Shown piece by piece: positions 1 to 8,212 of a stretch of DNA of 64,000 nucleotides; positions within the stretch are counted from its first letter, which is position 1, and each line of letters opens with the position of its first letter. Origin of the DNA: Leifsonia sp. 466MF. Lineage in GTDB: Bacteria > Actinomycetota > Actinomycetes > Actinomycetales > Microbacteriaceae. The stretch spans positions 124,001-188,000 of the forward strand of contig NZ_LT629696.1 in the NCBI RefSeq assembly GCF_900100265.1. Reading direction: 5' to 3'. The position numbers and the translations under genes are program-made. The notes under the pieces were generated by a model. It made no database searches, was not told the origin of the DNA, and worked only from the letters and a program-made list of their open reading frames with translations.

Positions 1-318
1 GATGCGCCGGACGATCAGCAGCACCACGGTGACGACCACCGTGATCAGGGTGACGACGCCGGGTCCGAAGAGCGCGATGACGAAGCCGATGCCCATGCGA
101 TCGGTGTCGCACACCGTCGACGCCCCGCAGGGGTCGCTCGCGAACGCGAGGAAGAACGCGGCGAACGTGAGGATGGCGGCGACGACGACCGCGAACACCA
201 GCAGGATGATCGAGGTCACCAGATCCCAGACGACCACCGGCCGGCGTGCAGGAGCGGGCGGCGGGTAACCCGGCTGAACCGGGTATCCGGAATAACCGGG
301 CGGAGGCGGCGTGCTCAT
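1..318 (-). CDS. Small membrane protein with proline-rich head, partial (runs off left edge)
   Basis: The ATG is at 318 and the frame stays open to base 1, giving at least 106 residues; the C terminus is outside the window. The first 27 residues are rich in Pro, Tyr and Gly (MSTPPPPGYSGYP). A hydrophobic stretch follows at about 30-60, then a short loop with two cysteines (C64 and C70, in DPCGASTVC), then a second hydrophobic stretch at 76-103. This resembles the proline-headed small integral membrane proteins common in Microbacteriaceae, but I cannot name a function. It starts 10 bases after the stop of the exonuclease gene on the same strand, so it is probably its downstream operon partner. 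Confidence 0.7.
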   Translation of the reverse strand, partial: MSTPPPPGYSGYPVQPGYPPPAPARRPVVVWDLVTSIILLVFAVVVAAILTFAAFFLAFASDPCGASTVCDTDRMGIGFVIALFGPGVVTLITVVVTVVLLIVRRI

Positions 319-328
319 CGTGCGTTCG

Positions 329-1177
329 TCAGCCGAAGATCATCGGTCGGTCGTCGTCGTCGTCGGCCGCGGCGATGGGCGCCAGTTCGACGAGCACGGG
401 CACGTGGTCGCTGGGGGCGTCGCCCTTGCGCTCGTTGCGGTGGATGCTCGCATCCACCACCCGGTCGGCGAACGCGCGGGAGCCGAGGATGAAGTCGATG
501 CGGAGCCCCTCATTGCGTGGGAACCGCAGCTGCTTGTAGTCCCAGTACGTGTAGCCGTCCGGCACGATCGGCCGGACGACATCGGTCAGCCCGGCCTTCT
601 CGAAGGCCGCGAAGGCGGTACGCTCCGGCGGCGAGATGTGCGTCGAGATGCCGGGCACCAGGCTCGGGTCGCCGACGTCGGAATCGAGCGGCGCGACGTT
701 CCAGTCGCCCATGAGCGCCAGCTGGAGGGTGGGATCGTCGGCGAGCCAGCGCTGCGTGTCGGCGGCCAAGGCGGCCAGCCAGTCGAGCTTGTAGACGTAG
801 TGCGGGTCGGCGAGCGATCGGCCGTTGGGCACGTACAAACTCCACAGCCGGATGCCCTCGACCGTCGCGCCGATCGCGCGCGCCTCTTTCGGGAGGTCCG
901 GCCCGTCATGGTCTTTGAGGAATCCCGGCATGTCGGGGAACCCGATGGTCACGTCCTCCAGCGGCAGGCGGCTGGCGATGGCGACGCCGTTCCACTGGTT
1001 CAGACCGTGCAGTACGACCTCGTAACCCGCGTCTTCGAACGGCTGGTACGGGAACTGCTCGGGCTTGCACTTGATCTCCTGCATGGCGAGCACATCCACG
1101 TCTTCGCGGACCATCCAGTCGACGACGCGGCCCACGCGGGTGCGGATCGAGTTCACATTCCAGGTCGCGACGCGCAT
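329..1177 (-). CDS. xthA: Exodeoxyribonuclease III (AP endonuclease family)
   Basis: The 282-residue protein fits the EEP/ExoIII family, Mg-dependent AP endonuclease/3'-exonucleases of base-excision repair. Visible motifs are MRVATWNVNSIRTR at the N terminus (metal-binding Asn), AMQEIKCKPEQFP (catalytic Glu), GDWNVAP in the middle, and the terminal SDHVPVLVEL (catalytic Asp-His). The C terminus ends with an Asp run (AADDDDDRPMIFG). The frame is open further upstream, but ATG 1177 begins the conserved domain exactly and has a -10-like TACGAT 6 bases before it, suggesting a leaderless transcript. It is divergent from pyrE. Confidence 0.95.
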   Translation of the reverse strand: MRVATWNVNSIRTRVGRVVDWMVREDVDVLAMQEIKCKPEQFPYQPFEDAGYEVVLHGLNQWNGVAIASRLPLEDVTIGFPDMPGFLKDHDGPDLPKEARAIGATVEGIRLWSLYVPNGRSLADPHYVYKLDWLAALAADTQRWLADDPTLQLALMGDWNVAPLDSDVGDPSLVPGISTHISPPERTAFAAFEKAGLTDVVRPIVPDGYTYWDYKQLRFPRNEGLRIDFILGSRAFADRVVDASIHRNERKGDAPSDHVPVLVELAPIAAADDDDDRPMIFG

Positions 1178-1183
1178 GCTCCG

Positions 1184-1189
1184 ATCGTA
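1184..1189 (-). promoter_or_regulatory. -10 box of xthA, leaderless
   Basis: TACGAT on the minus strand, followed by six bases and then the ATG at 1177. There is no Shine-Dalgarno sequence, so transcription probably starts at the start codon. No convincing -35 was found. Confidence 0.5.
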
Positions 1190-1279
1190 TCGGCCGCCGC
1201 CGACGTCGCCCGAGTCCGGAGGCGTCCGTGGAACAGGGACGCCCTGTGGAGAACTCCCGGGGTCCGGCGGGTTCCCCTC

Positions 1280-1285
1280 TAGAAT
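1280..1285 (+). promoter_or_regulatory. -10 box of pyrE, leaderless
   Basis: TAGAAT lies seven bases before GTG 1293 and only one base before ATG 1287. Spacing to the transcription start therefore favours GTG 1293 as the true start of a leaderless pyrE mRNA. Confidence 0.5.
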
Positions 1286-1292
1286 CATGGAT

Positions 1293-1841
1293 GTGACCGA
1301 CGCACGACAGCAGCTCATCGACTACATCGCCGCCGAGGCCGTGTTCCACGGCGACTTCACGCTCACCAGCGGCAAGAAGGCGAGCTACTACGTCGACCTG
1401 CGCAAGGTGAGCCTCGACCACCGCGTCGCGCCGCTCATCGGCCGCGTCATGATCGACCTCATCCGCGACATCCCGGACGTCTTCGCCGTCGGCGGCATGA
1501 CCATGGGCGCCGACCCCGTCGCCGCGGCGATCCTCCACCAGGGCGCCGCTCAGGGTCTCACCTACGACGCGTTCGTCGTGCGCAAGGAGCCGAAGGACCA
1601 CGGCCGCGGCAAGCAGGTCGAGGGCCCCGACCTCGAGGGCAAGCGCGTGATCGTGCTCGAGGACACCTCAACGACCGGCGGTTCCCCGCTCAAGGCCGCG
1701 GAGGCGCTGCGCAAGGTCGGCGCCGAGATCGCCGCCGTCGCCGTCGTGGTCGACCGCGACACCGGCGCCCGTGAGGCCATCGAGGCCGCCGGCTACCCCT
1801 ACTACGCCGCCATCGGCCTGAAGGACCTGGGGCTGGCATAG
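1293..1841 (+). CDS. pyrE: Orotate phosphoribosyltransferase
   Basis: Transfers the phosphoribosyl group from PRPP to orotate, giving OMP in de novo pyrimidine synthesis. The sequence shows TLTSGKKASYYVDLRK near the N terminus (PRPP/orotate contact) and the PRPP-binding loop VIVLEDTSTTGGSPLKA, both diagnostic. The length (182 residues from GTG 1293, 184 from the in-frame ATG at 1287) matches actinobacterial PyrE. I prefer 1293 because the TAGAAT box leaves no room for a leader before 1287. Its stop overlaps the GTG of the next gene by one base (TAGTG), so the two are translationally coupled. Confidence 0.95.
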   Translation: MTDARQQLIDYIAAEAVFHGDFTLTSGKKASYYVDLRKVSLDHRVAPLIGRVMIDLIRDIPDVFAVGGMTMGADPVAAAILHQGAAQGLTYDAFVVRKEPKDHGRGKQVEGPDLEGKRVIVLEDTSTTGGSPLKAAEALRKVGAEIAAVAVVVDRDTGAREAIEAAGYPYYAAIGLKDLGLA

Positions 1842-4528
1842 TGTCCGACGAGCGCGGGCGGGGCGCTGCGGACGACGAACGTCCGTACGAACGACGGGAT
1901 GCGCCCGAGGTCCCGGCCGAACAGCCGGAGGCGGAGGAGCCCGAGTTCGGCAGCGCCGACTGGCTGCTGCAGCAGCTGACCGGCGGGCGCCACGTCGATC
2001 GTCCCGCCGATGCGCCCGAGGCGTCCGATGTTCCGGCAGGCGACGCGGAAGCAGACACGGCGGCGGTGCCGGAAGGTGTCGCTTCTCCTCCTCCGATCGA
2101 GGTGGATGCCGTGCCCGCGACTCCGACGTCCTCGCGGGAAGCGGAGGTGCCGACGTCGGACGAGCCGTCGCCATTCGATGAACTACTGGGCAGTGTCATC
2201 GAGGAGCCCGAGGTCGTCGAGGAGCAGCCGACGGAGTTCCCGGTCGCGTTCAACTGGAACCTGACTCCGGGAGTCGGCGGCGACCCCCTGGTCGAGCAGG
2301 AGGAGGCGTCCCGTCCGGCGGAGGAAGAGACGGCTCCGTTCGCTGCGGCGCCGAGCGAGCCGGTAGCGACGGCGAGCGAGCCGGCGCCGACCGACCCGAC
2401 GCCGACCACACTCTTCGAACCGCTCGGAGTCGAGACGCCGTCCGACGAACCGGCCGCACCTGCGGAGCCGGTTGCGTCTGCGGAGTCCGCTGCGGCCGCC
2501 GAGCCCGAGCCCGAGCCGGAAGCCGATGCCGCGCCTCCACTCGTACCGCCGGTGTTCCGGTCGACGTTCGTAGAGCCGAAGGCACCCAGCTCGGCCGGCA
2601 TCTTCGCCCCGTTCGCCACGCCCCAGGAGCCGTCGGCGACCGAGCCGTCGCCGGCCGAGTCGTCGGACGACGAGGAGCCGCCCGCCGCCGTCCGTTCCTG
2701 GGTGATCGAACCGGCGTTGCCGACGCCCGCGCCCGAACCGGAGAAGCCGCGGACCATCTTCGACGCGCCCGAGATCCCCGCCGACGACGAGGACGAGTCG
2801 GGCGAGCAGGAGGGCCACGGCCTTGCCGCGCTGCTCGGCTTCGGAGCGCCCGAGTCCGATGTTCCGTCCGGCCGATCCGTCATCGGTGACACGACGAGCG
2901 TCATCCCGATCGACCCGTCCGCGTTCACCCGGCCGCCCGCGCCGACCGAGCCGCCCGCCACGCCCATCGCCGATGCGATCCTCCCCCCGGCCGAGGAGCC
3001 GCTCACGGCCTCGTCGTCGTTGTACCAGCCGGTCCTTCCCCCGATCGACGCGGCAGCGCTCTTCGAGCCGCCGGTCGAGACGCCGGAGCAGCAGCAGGAT
3101 GCGGCGGAGATCGCCGACCTCCTGCGCGCGTCTCACGAGGAGCCGGAACTCGCCGCACCGCCCGCGTCGCCGTCGGCATACGAGCCGCCCGCAGTGTTCG
3201 ACGCCCCGGACGTCGTCGACACCCCGACGCAGCAGCTCGACACGTCCGAGATCGCCGCGCTGCTGCGCGACGAGCCCGTCGAATCCCTTCCGTCTGCTCC
3301 GGCCTTCCCCGCCGCGGAGGCCGAACTGGCGATGGGTGGCCTGCCGTCGCCCGCCACCAGCCCGATCGACGCCGAGAGCATCGCGAGCGCCTCAGAGCCG
3401 GAGCCGTTCGCCACGGACCCGTTCGCGCCGGAGCCGTTCGCCACTGAGCCGTCGGCCCCTGAAGCCGCAGACGAAACTGCAGCCGACGACGTCGAGGCGG
3501 AGGAGTCCGACGGACTGGCCGAGCTGTTCGGCGACGTGGAAGTGGAACCCGAGACAGGCCCCGCATCGCCGATCGTTGGCGAACCGCTCTCGGAGCCGGG
3601 CGACGAGAGCACGGACGAATCGATCGACGAAGCGCCGGAACCCGCGGCCGGAGTCGAGGGTCCGCAGCTCACTGCGACGACACCCTTCGCGTTCACGCAG
3701 ACCGTCCCTGTCGACACCACCGCAGCCCCGCCCACTGCACCTGAACCGTCCGCTGCCCCGGCGTGGGAGCTTCCCGCCGCCGCGGGCGCCTCGGCCGCAG
3801 CCGCCTCCGCTGCGACGGTCGGCACCGGCAGTGCCGCTACCGTTTCCGCGACCACGGCCGACGGCGCAGCAGGCGCCACCGCCGCACCCGCGTCTCCGAC
3901 CGGTGGCGACTTCTGGAACTCGCGCAACAACCGCATCCTGCTCATGGTCGGGGGCGCCCTGGCCGTCGTGCTGGTGCTCATCGGCCTCTTCGCGATCGGG
4001 ACACGCATCCCGTCGTGGCTCGGTGCCGCCAAACCCGCGCCGGTGGCGGCCACCGCGTCGGCCTCCGCGAAGCCCAGCGCGACTCCGACCCCGACGCCCA
4101 CCCCGGTGCCCACCGTGACGCCCAAGCCCGCCGCCGCCGTCGGCGCCGGCACGCACCCGTGGGATGCGCTGGGCGGCGGCGAGTGCATCCAGCCGTTCAC
4201 GACCGTGTGGGCGGAGGAGTTCACCGTCGTCGACTGCGCCGCACCGCACACCGCGCAGCTCGTCTACACCAACCTGCTCTCCGCCGACCCCGCTGCGCCG
4301 TATCCCGGCGCAGACGCCCTCGCGCAGCAGATCCCCGGCCTCTGCACGGCGGGTGGCGTTGTCGATCTGGGTGCCGCAGGCGCCTACCCGGACCTCCAGG
4401 TCACGGGCTCGTTCCCGGCCACGGAGCAGCAGTGGAAGGACGGCCAGCGCTCGTACTACTGCTTCGCCACCCGGTCGAGCGGCGAGCCGCTCACCTCGTC
4501 GGTCGCCGGTCCCGGCCCCGCCGCCTGA
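1841..4528 (+). CDS. Single-pass membrane protein with C-terminal septum-formation domain and very long acidic Pro/Ala/Glu region
   Basis: The protein has 895 residues. About the first 690 are low-complexity, rich in Ala, Pro, Glu and Asp, and predicted disordered and strongly acidic, with FAPEPFATEPSAPE-like repeats. A transmembrane helix lies at about 700-722 (ILLMVGGALAVVLVLIGLF), followed by a Thr-Pro linker ([16 protein letters not shown]). An extracytoplasmic domain at about 770-890 has the Septum_form signature: GGGECIQPF, VVDCAAPHTAQLVYTN and a late YYCFA cysteine. Such domains occur in actinobacterial envelope proteins. The disordered tail should lie in the cytoplasm. No enzymatic motif is seen. 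It is coupled to pyrE by a one-base overlap, yet its function looks unrelated. Confidence 0.75.
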   Translation: MSDERGRGAADDERPYERRDAPEVPAEQPEAEEPEFGSADWLLQQLTGGRHVDRPADAPEASDVPAGDAEADTAAVPEGVASPPPIEVDAVPATPTSSREAEVPTSDEPSPFDELLGSVIEEPEVVEEQPTEFPVAFNWNLTPGVGGDPLVEQEEASRPAEEETAPFAAAPSEPVATASEPAPTDPTPTTLFEPLGVETPSDEPAAPAEPVASAESAAAAEPEPEPEADAAPPLVPPVFRSTFVEPKAPSSAGIFAPFATPQEPSATEPSPAESSDDEEPPAAVRSWVIEPALPTPAPEPEKPRTIFDAPEIPADDEDESGEQEGHGLAALLGFGAPESDVPSGRSVIGDTTSVIPIDPSAFTRPPAPTEPPATPIADAILPPAEEPLTASSSLYQPVLPPIDAAALFEPPVETPEQQQDAAEIADLLRASHEEPELAAPPASPSAYEPPAVFDAPDVVDTPTQQLDTSEIAALLRDEPVESLPSAPAFPAAEAELAMGGLPSPATSPIDAESIASASEPEPFATDPFAPEPFATEPSAPEAADETAADDVEAEESDGLAELFGDVEVEPETGPASPIVGEPLSEPGDESTDESIDEAPEPAAGVEGPQLTATTPFAFTQTVPVDTTAAPPTAPEPSAAPAWELPAAAGASAAAASAATVGTGSAATVSATTADGAAGATAAPASPTGGDFWNSRNNRILLMVGGALAVVLVLIGLFAIGTRIPSWLGAAKPAPVAATASASAKPSATPTPTPTPVPTVTPKPAAAVGAGTHPWDALGGGECIQPFTTVWAEEFTVVDCAAPHTAQLVYTNLLSADPAAPYPGADALAQQIPGLCTAGGVVDLGAAGAYPDLQVTGSFPATEQQWKDGQRSYYCFATRSSGEPLTSSVAGPGPAA

Positions 4529-4542
4529 CCCGCACCGGTCAG
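4525..4542. terminator. Short hairpin shared by two convergent stop codons
   Basis: CTGACC-cgcacc-GGTCAG is a perfect 6-bp inverted repeat. It contains the TGA of the upstream plus-strand gene and the TGA of the convergent DUF4303 gene. It may act as a weak bidirectional terminator; no U tract is visible. Confidence 0.35.
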
Positions 4543-5093
4543 CCCTCCGCGCCTCCGGGCGCCGCCAGGTCGGCCTCATACCGCACGAGCGCGCCCGGCG
4601 GGTTGATCCGTCGCGCTGACGCGAGCAGCTCCGCCTCCGTGTCGTGACCGGGGGTCGTCACGTTCAGCACCACCGCGTCACGGGAGGCTCCCACACCGAA
4701 GAACCCCTCCGCGTCGAGATCCGCGAGCGCTCCGACCATGGCATCCAGCAGTTCCGCGTTGAGCTCGGAAGAACGCTCGTACGGGCCTCCGAGCGCGTCG
4801 AAGAGCGGCTCGACCTCGGCGAACAGCCGGTCGCCGAACAGGTCGTAGGGGGAGTCGTTGACCGCCCAGCGCAGCTCGTCCGCATCCAGCTCCACGCCCT
4901 CGGCGCGACACCGTTCGACCGCGCGCTCCAGACCCTCGAGCGAGCACGCCGTCGGAGCCGGTCTGTGGGCGAGCGGCGTCGTCCAGAGGCCGAAGTAGTA
5001 GAAGGTCTCCGAGGGGCGTTCGGCACGGAGCGCGGTCCACGCCGAGCGGGCCGCCGCGCGGAGGGCGGAGCGGATGTGCGCGACGTCGTCCAC
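4539..5093 (-). CDS. DUF4303-like protein
   Basis: The 184 residues from GTG 5093 give a soluble protein. The pattern ALRAERPSETFYYFGLWTTPLAHRPAPTA, followed by VNDSPYDLFGDRLFAEVEPLFD and the C-terminal VVLNVTTPGHD, resembles the DUF4303 family, whose function is unknown. The frame is open further upstream, but that part overlaps the preceding phosphatase gene and lacks domain similarity. GTG 5093 leaves 31 bases after the phosphatase stop, and no strong ribosome-binding site is seen, so the start is provisional. It is probably cotranscribed with the HAD gene. Confidence 0.65.
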   Translation of the reverse strand: MDDVAHIRSALRAAARSAWTALRAERPSETFYYFGLWTTPLAHRPAPTACSLEGLERAVERCRAEGVELDADELRWAVNDSPYDLFGDRLFAEVEPLFDALGGPYERSSELNAELLDAMVGALADLDAEGFFGVGASRDAVVLNVTTPGHDTEAELLASARRINPPGALVRYEADLAAPGGAEG

Positions 5094-5124
5094 GGTGGAG
5101 CTCAGAGTCCGTGCGCCGGGCGGC

Positions 5125-5922
5125 TCAGAGCTCGGTCTCGATGGGTTCCCGCACGACGAGCTCGTCGACGCCCCGGAGCACCTCGTCCGGCCGGAACGGG
5201 TACCGCTCGATCTCGCTGCGGTCGCTGATGCCGGTGAGCACGAGGATGGTGTGCAGCCCGGCCTCGATGCCGGCCACGACATCCGTGTCCATCCGGTCGC
5301 CGATCATGGCCGTGTTCTCGGAGTGCGCGCCGATGCGGTTCATCGCCGAGCGGAACATCATCGGGTTCGGCTTGCCGACCACGTACGGGTCGCGGCCGGT
5401 CGCCTTGGTGATCATCGCCGTCACCGCGCCTGTGGCGGGCAGCGGACCCTCCGCGCTGGGTCCGGTGGCGTCGGGGTTCGTGGAGATGAACCGCGCGCCC
5501 TTGCCGATGAGGCGGATCGCCTTGGTGATCGCGTCGAAGGAGTAGCTGCGCGTCTCGCCGACGACGACGTAGTCCGGGTTCGTATCGGTCATGATGAAGC
5601 CGGCCTCGTGAAGGGCCGTGGTGAGCCCGGCCTCGCCGATCACATAGGCGGTGCCGCCGGGCATCTGCGACTTGAGGAAGTCGGCCGTCGCCAGCGCCGA
5701 CGTCCAGATCGACTCCTCGGGCACGTCGAGGCCGGAGGTGCGCAGCCGTGCCGCCAGGTCGCGCGGCGTGAAGATGGAGTTGTTGGTGAGCACGAGGAAC
5801 GGGGTGCCCTGGTCGCGCCACTGTTGGATGAGGTCGGACGCTCCGGGCAGGGCCTGGTTCTCGTGGACGAGGACGCCGTCCATGTCGGTGAGCCAGCATT
5901 CGATCTCGTCGCGACGCGTCAC
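5125..5922 (-). CDS. HAD-IIA family phosphatase (NagD-like)
   Basis: The 265-residue haloacid-dehalogenase-type phosphatase belongs to subfamily IIA. Motif I is CWLTDMDGVLVHENQALPGA (nucleophile and acid/base Asp) near residue 12, motif II is FLVLTNNS, and the late GKPNPMMFRSA and MIGDRMDTDVVAGIEAG are motifs III and IV. Family members dephosphorylate small phosphometabolites such as nucleoside and sugar phosphates; the substrate cannot be read from sequence. The start is GTG 5922, preceded by AAAGGGG at a good distance. It lies upstream of the DUF4303 gene on the same strand. Confidence 0.85.
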   Translation of the reverse strand: MTRRDEIECWLTDMDGVLVHENQALPGASDLIQQWRDQGTPFLVLTNNSIFTPRDLAARLRTSGLDVPEESIWTSALATADFLKSQMPGGTAYVIGEAGLTTALHEAGFIMTDTNPDYVVVGETRSYSFDAITKAIRLIGKGARFISTNPDATGPSAEGPLPATGAVTAMITKATGRDPYVVGKPNPMMFRSAMNRIGAHSENTAMIGDRMDTDVVAGIEAGLHTILVLTGISDRSEIERYPFRPDEVLRGVDELVVREPIETEL

Positions 5923-6005
5923 GTGGGACCCCTTTCACCGGGAAGCGGATGCGTCCAGCTTAGGGGCCGCGCCTCTCTCGCGGTGAGGCGGGCGGCCGCG
6001 GTGGA

Positions 6006-6011
6006 TACGCT
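6006..6011 (+). promoter_or_regulatory. -10 box of TrmH-family gene, leaderless
   Basis: TACGCT, then six bases, then GTG 6018. No Shine-Dalgarno sequence is present. Confidence 0.45.
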
Positions 6012-6017
6012 GAACCT

Positions 6018-6653
6018 GTGGATGAAACGGCGAACCCGACGCACGAGCTGACGACCAACGGTGTCGGTCCGTGGCAGGGCGAATGGCCGGACGACCCGCG
6101 ATTCGACGCCGAACTGCTGCGCCACGGCGACACCCGCAACGTGATCGACCGCTACCGGTACTGGACGATGGAGGCGATCGTCGCCGACCTCGACGAGCAC
6201 CGCCACCCGTTCCATGTGGCCATCGAGAACTGGCAGCACGACATGAACATCGGGTCGATCGTCCGCAGTGCCAACGCCTTCGCCGCTGACACCGTCCACA
6301 TCATCGGCCGCCGCCGCTGGAACAAGCGAGGCGCCATGGTCACCGACCGCTACCAGCACGTCGTGCACCACGACGATGTCGCCGCTTTGGTGGAGTGGGC
6401 GCGCGGTGAAGGCCTTCCCGTGATCGCGATCGACAACGTTCCGGGGTCGGTCCGGATCGAGACGTTCGCGTTTCCGCGGGAGTGCGTCCTGCTGTTCGGA
6501 CAGGAGGGTCCGGGTCTGTCGCCGGACGCCCTGGCCGCGGCGGATGCGGTGGTCGAGATATCTCAGTTCGGCTCGACGCGCTCCATCAACGCGTCGGCGG
6601 CCGCGGCCGTCGCCATGCACGGGTGGATCCGCCAGCACGTCGCTTTCGACTAG
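6018..6653 (+). CDS. TrmH (SpoU) family RNA ribose methyltransferase
   Basis: The 211-residue protein has the knotted SPOUT methyltransferase core. Motif 1 is FHVAIENWQHDMNIGSIVRSANAF (the Asn-Gly-Arg of the SpoU family), motif 2 is VLLFGQEGPGLSPDAL, and motif 3 is ISQFGSTRSINASAAAAVAM. Members 2'-O-methylate tRNA or rRNA using SAM; the target base cannot be assigned. About 65 residues precede the core. GTG 6018 is chosen because of the leaderless -10. The stop overlaps the stop of the convergent DUF3052 gene: both use the palindrome CTAG at 6650-6653. Confidence 0.85.
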   Translation: MDETANPTHELTTNGVGPWQGEWPDDPRFDAELLRHGDTRNVIDRYRYWTMEAIVADLDEHRHPFHVAIENWQHDMNIGSIVRSANAFAADTVHIIGRRRWNKRGAMVTDRYQHVVHHDDVAALVEWARGEGLPVIAIDNVPGSVRIETFAFPRECVLLFGQEGPGLSPDALAAADAVVEISQFGSTRSINASAAAAVAMHGWIRQHVAFD

Positions 6654-7060
6654 CGGTTGATCCGCCGCCAGACGAGCTTGAGCCCCGACCAGTCCTCGTC
6701 CACCGCCGCCACTTTCACATCGACGAGTCCGCGCTCGAGTGCGGCGTCGCGGATGAGGTTCTCCGTGATGTCGCTGACATGCCCGGCCGCTTTGCGCGGC
6801 CAGGCCGCCCACACCATCCCGTCGGGGCGGATGCGTTCCCCCAGCTCGTCGAGCTCGTTGAGGAACACCGCCGCCTCCCGGTAGAACGCGAGGATGAGTC
6901 CACTCGGCGCCTCGTCGGTCCAGTCGACCTCGGGTGCGCCGTCGAGCGGGATGCTCCAGCCGGGATCGGCGTGGAGCACGCTCACGCGCATCCCGGCTTT
7001 CAACCCGAGCTTCTTCCAGAGCGGTGTGCCCGAGTAGCCGGCGGGCGTCACCGTCGCCAT
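6650..7060 (-). CDS. DUF3052 family protein
   Basis: The 136-residue actinobacterial protein of unknown function shows GYSGTPLWKKLGLKAGMRV at the start, a Gly-Trp pair (HADPGWSIPL), LILAFYREAAVFLNELDELG in the middle, and the conserved MVWAAWPRKAAG followed by WSGLKLVWRR at the end. The layout matches DUF3052, which is often found near DNA- or RNA-modifying genes. The start at ATG 7060 overlaps the end of the metallophosphoesterase gene by 13 bases, so the two are probably one transcript. Confidence 0.85.
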   Translation of the reverse strand: MATVTPAGYSGTPLWKKLGLKAGMRVSVLHADPGWSIPLDGAPEVDWTDEAPSGLILAFYREAAVFLNELDELGERIRPDGMVWAAWPRKAAGHVSDITENLIRDAALERGLVDVKVAAVDEDWSGLKLVWRRINR

Positions 7061-7887
7061 CCGGCGTCGTCTGAGATGCGCTTGATTGCGGCCGCATCCA
7101 GGTCGTACACCGTCTCGCCGTCGTCCGGCGCGGGGGCAGACACCAGATGCGCTCGGATCGGGCCGTCGTCGGGCAGCTGCACCCACGCGAAGCCCGCGCC
7201 CCGTACGGCACGCTCCCGCGGTGCCGGCCAGAGCACATCGGTCGTGTTCGCGACCGCGGGCGCGACGACGACGGGGATGCCCGCCGGCCCCGCCTCCGTG
7301 AGGAGGCCGTGGTGGTAGTGCCCCGCAAGGATGAGCCGCACATCCCCCTCGCTGAGCGTGTCCAGCAGCGGCTGGGAGTCGACGAGCCGAAGCGACTCGA
7401 ACAGCACGGTCGTCGGCGTCACGGGCGGGTGATGGAGGACGACGATGGTCCCGCTCTCGGACGGCGTGGCGAGCAGGTCGCGGAGGCGGTCGAGCTGTGC
7501 CTCCTCGACGCGGCCGTACCCGGCGAGCGGCACGCTCGTGTCGACCGTCACCACACGGAAGCCGCGCACGGTCGTCTCGGTCTCGCGCGCGCCGAGCACC
7601 TCCTCGAACCCGTCGGGGAGGTCGTGGTTGCCCATCGCGTAGACGACAGCCGCACCGCGCTCGGCCGCCCACGGCTCGAGCGTCGCCTTCAGCTTCCGGT
7701 ACGACGCCGCCGAGCCGTCGTCGGACAGGTCTCCCGACGCGACGATGAGGTCGACCGCCTCGAGCGACGACGCACGCGCCAGCACGCGATCGAGCGCGGC
7801 CAGTGTGTCCACGATGCCGTAGTGCAGCCGGCCGTCGCCGTACAGATGCGTGTCGGAGAGGTGGAGGATGCGCAGCGTATCGGTCAC
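7048..7887 (-). CDS. Calcineurin-like metallophosphoesterase (CpdA/Rv0805-type)
   Basis: The 279-residue protein carries the full set of dinuclear metal motifs: ILHLSDTHLY (DxH), VASGDLSDDG (GDxxDxG), AMGNHDLPDG (GNHD), VVLHHPPV and LAGHYHHGLL (GHxH). This is the class III phosphodiesterase pattern shared with Icc/CpdA and Rv0805, which hydrolyse cyclic nucleotides or other phosphodiesters. The start is GTG 7887 with TAGGGT six bases upstream. It overlaps the downstream DUF3052 gene by 13 bases. Confidence 0.9.
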   Translation of the reverse strand: MTDTLRILHLSDTHLYGDGRLHYGIVDTLAALDRVLARASSLEAVDLIVASGDLSDDGSAASYRKLKATLEPWAAERGAAVVYAMGNHDLPDGFEEVLGARETETTVRGFRVVTVDTSVPLAGYGRVEEAQLDRLRDLLATPSESGTIVVLHHPPVTPTTVLFESLRLVDSQPLLDTLSEGDVRLILAGHYHHGLLTEAGPAGIPVVVAPAVANTTDVLWPAPRERAVRGAGFAWVQLPDDGPIRAHLVSAPAPDDGETVYDLDAAAIKRISDDAGWRR

Positions 7888-7893
7888 GCCGCC

Positions 7894-7899
7894 ACCCTA
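7894..7899 (-). promoter_or_regulatory. -10 box of metallophosphoesterase gene, leaderless
   Basis: TAGGGT on the minus strand, six bases, then GTG 7887. Confidence 0.5.
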
Positions 7900-7956
7900 G
7901 CGCCGGCCACCGTCGCCGGACGCCGTCGCCTGCGCCGCCGCGCGGGCACCGTCACG

Positions 7957-8121
7957 TCACTCGGTGTCGAGCGCTTCGATGATGGAGTCGACCGCCGTCA
8001 CCAGGTTGTGCAGCGCCTGGCGCTCGATCGAGTCCTCCGGCAGCTTCTGGATGTCGTAGCTGGCGGCGCTCGCCGCCTGCCGGGCTTGCGCGATCGCTGC
8101 CTGGACTTCGAGATCGGCCAT
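7957..8121 (-). CDS. 54-residue hypothetical protein
   Basis: ATG 8121 is preceded by an excellent ribosome-binding site (GAGGAGGAC), and TAGGGT at 8157-8162 could be its -10, giving a leader of about 30 bases. The product is short, mildly acidic and probably helical: MADLEVQAAIAQARQAAS, then ALHNLVTAVDSIIEALDTE. No known domain is recognised. It lies 69 bases upstream of the metallophosphoesterase gene and 91 bases downstream of the YhgE/Pip gene, all on the minus strand. Confidence 0.65.
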   Translation of the reverse strand: MADLEVQAAIAQARQAASAASYDIQKLPEDSIERQALHNLVTAVDSIIEALDTE

Positions 8122-8212
8122 GTCGTCCTCCTCGGTTGCGGGTGCTGTCTGCCGCCACCCTAGTGCGGGCGGCGGCCCGACCACCAGAGGTGCGCTGCCC
8201 CTCCCGGTCCGC

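Noticed and set aside
345..366. GTCGTC trinucleotide run near the left edge
   Set aside because: It is the in-frame Asp run at the C terminus of exonuclease III; a coding feature rather than a repeat element.
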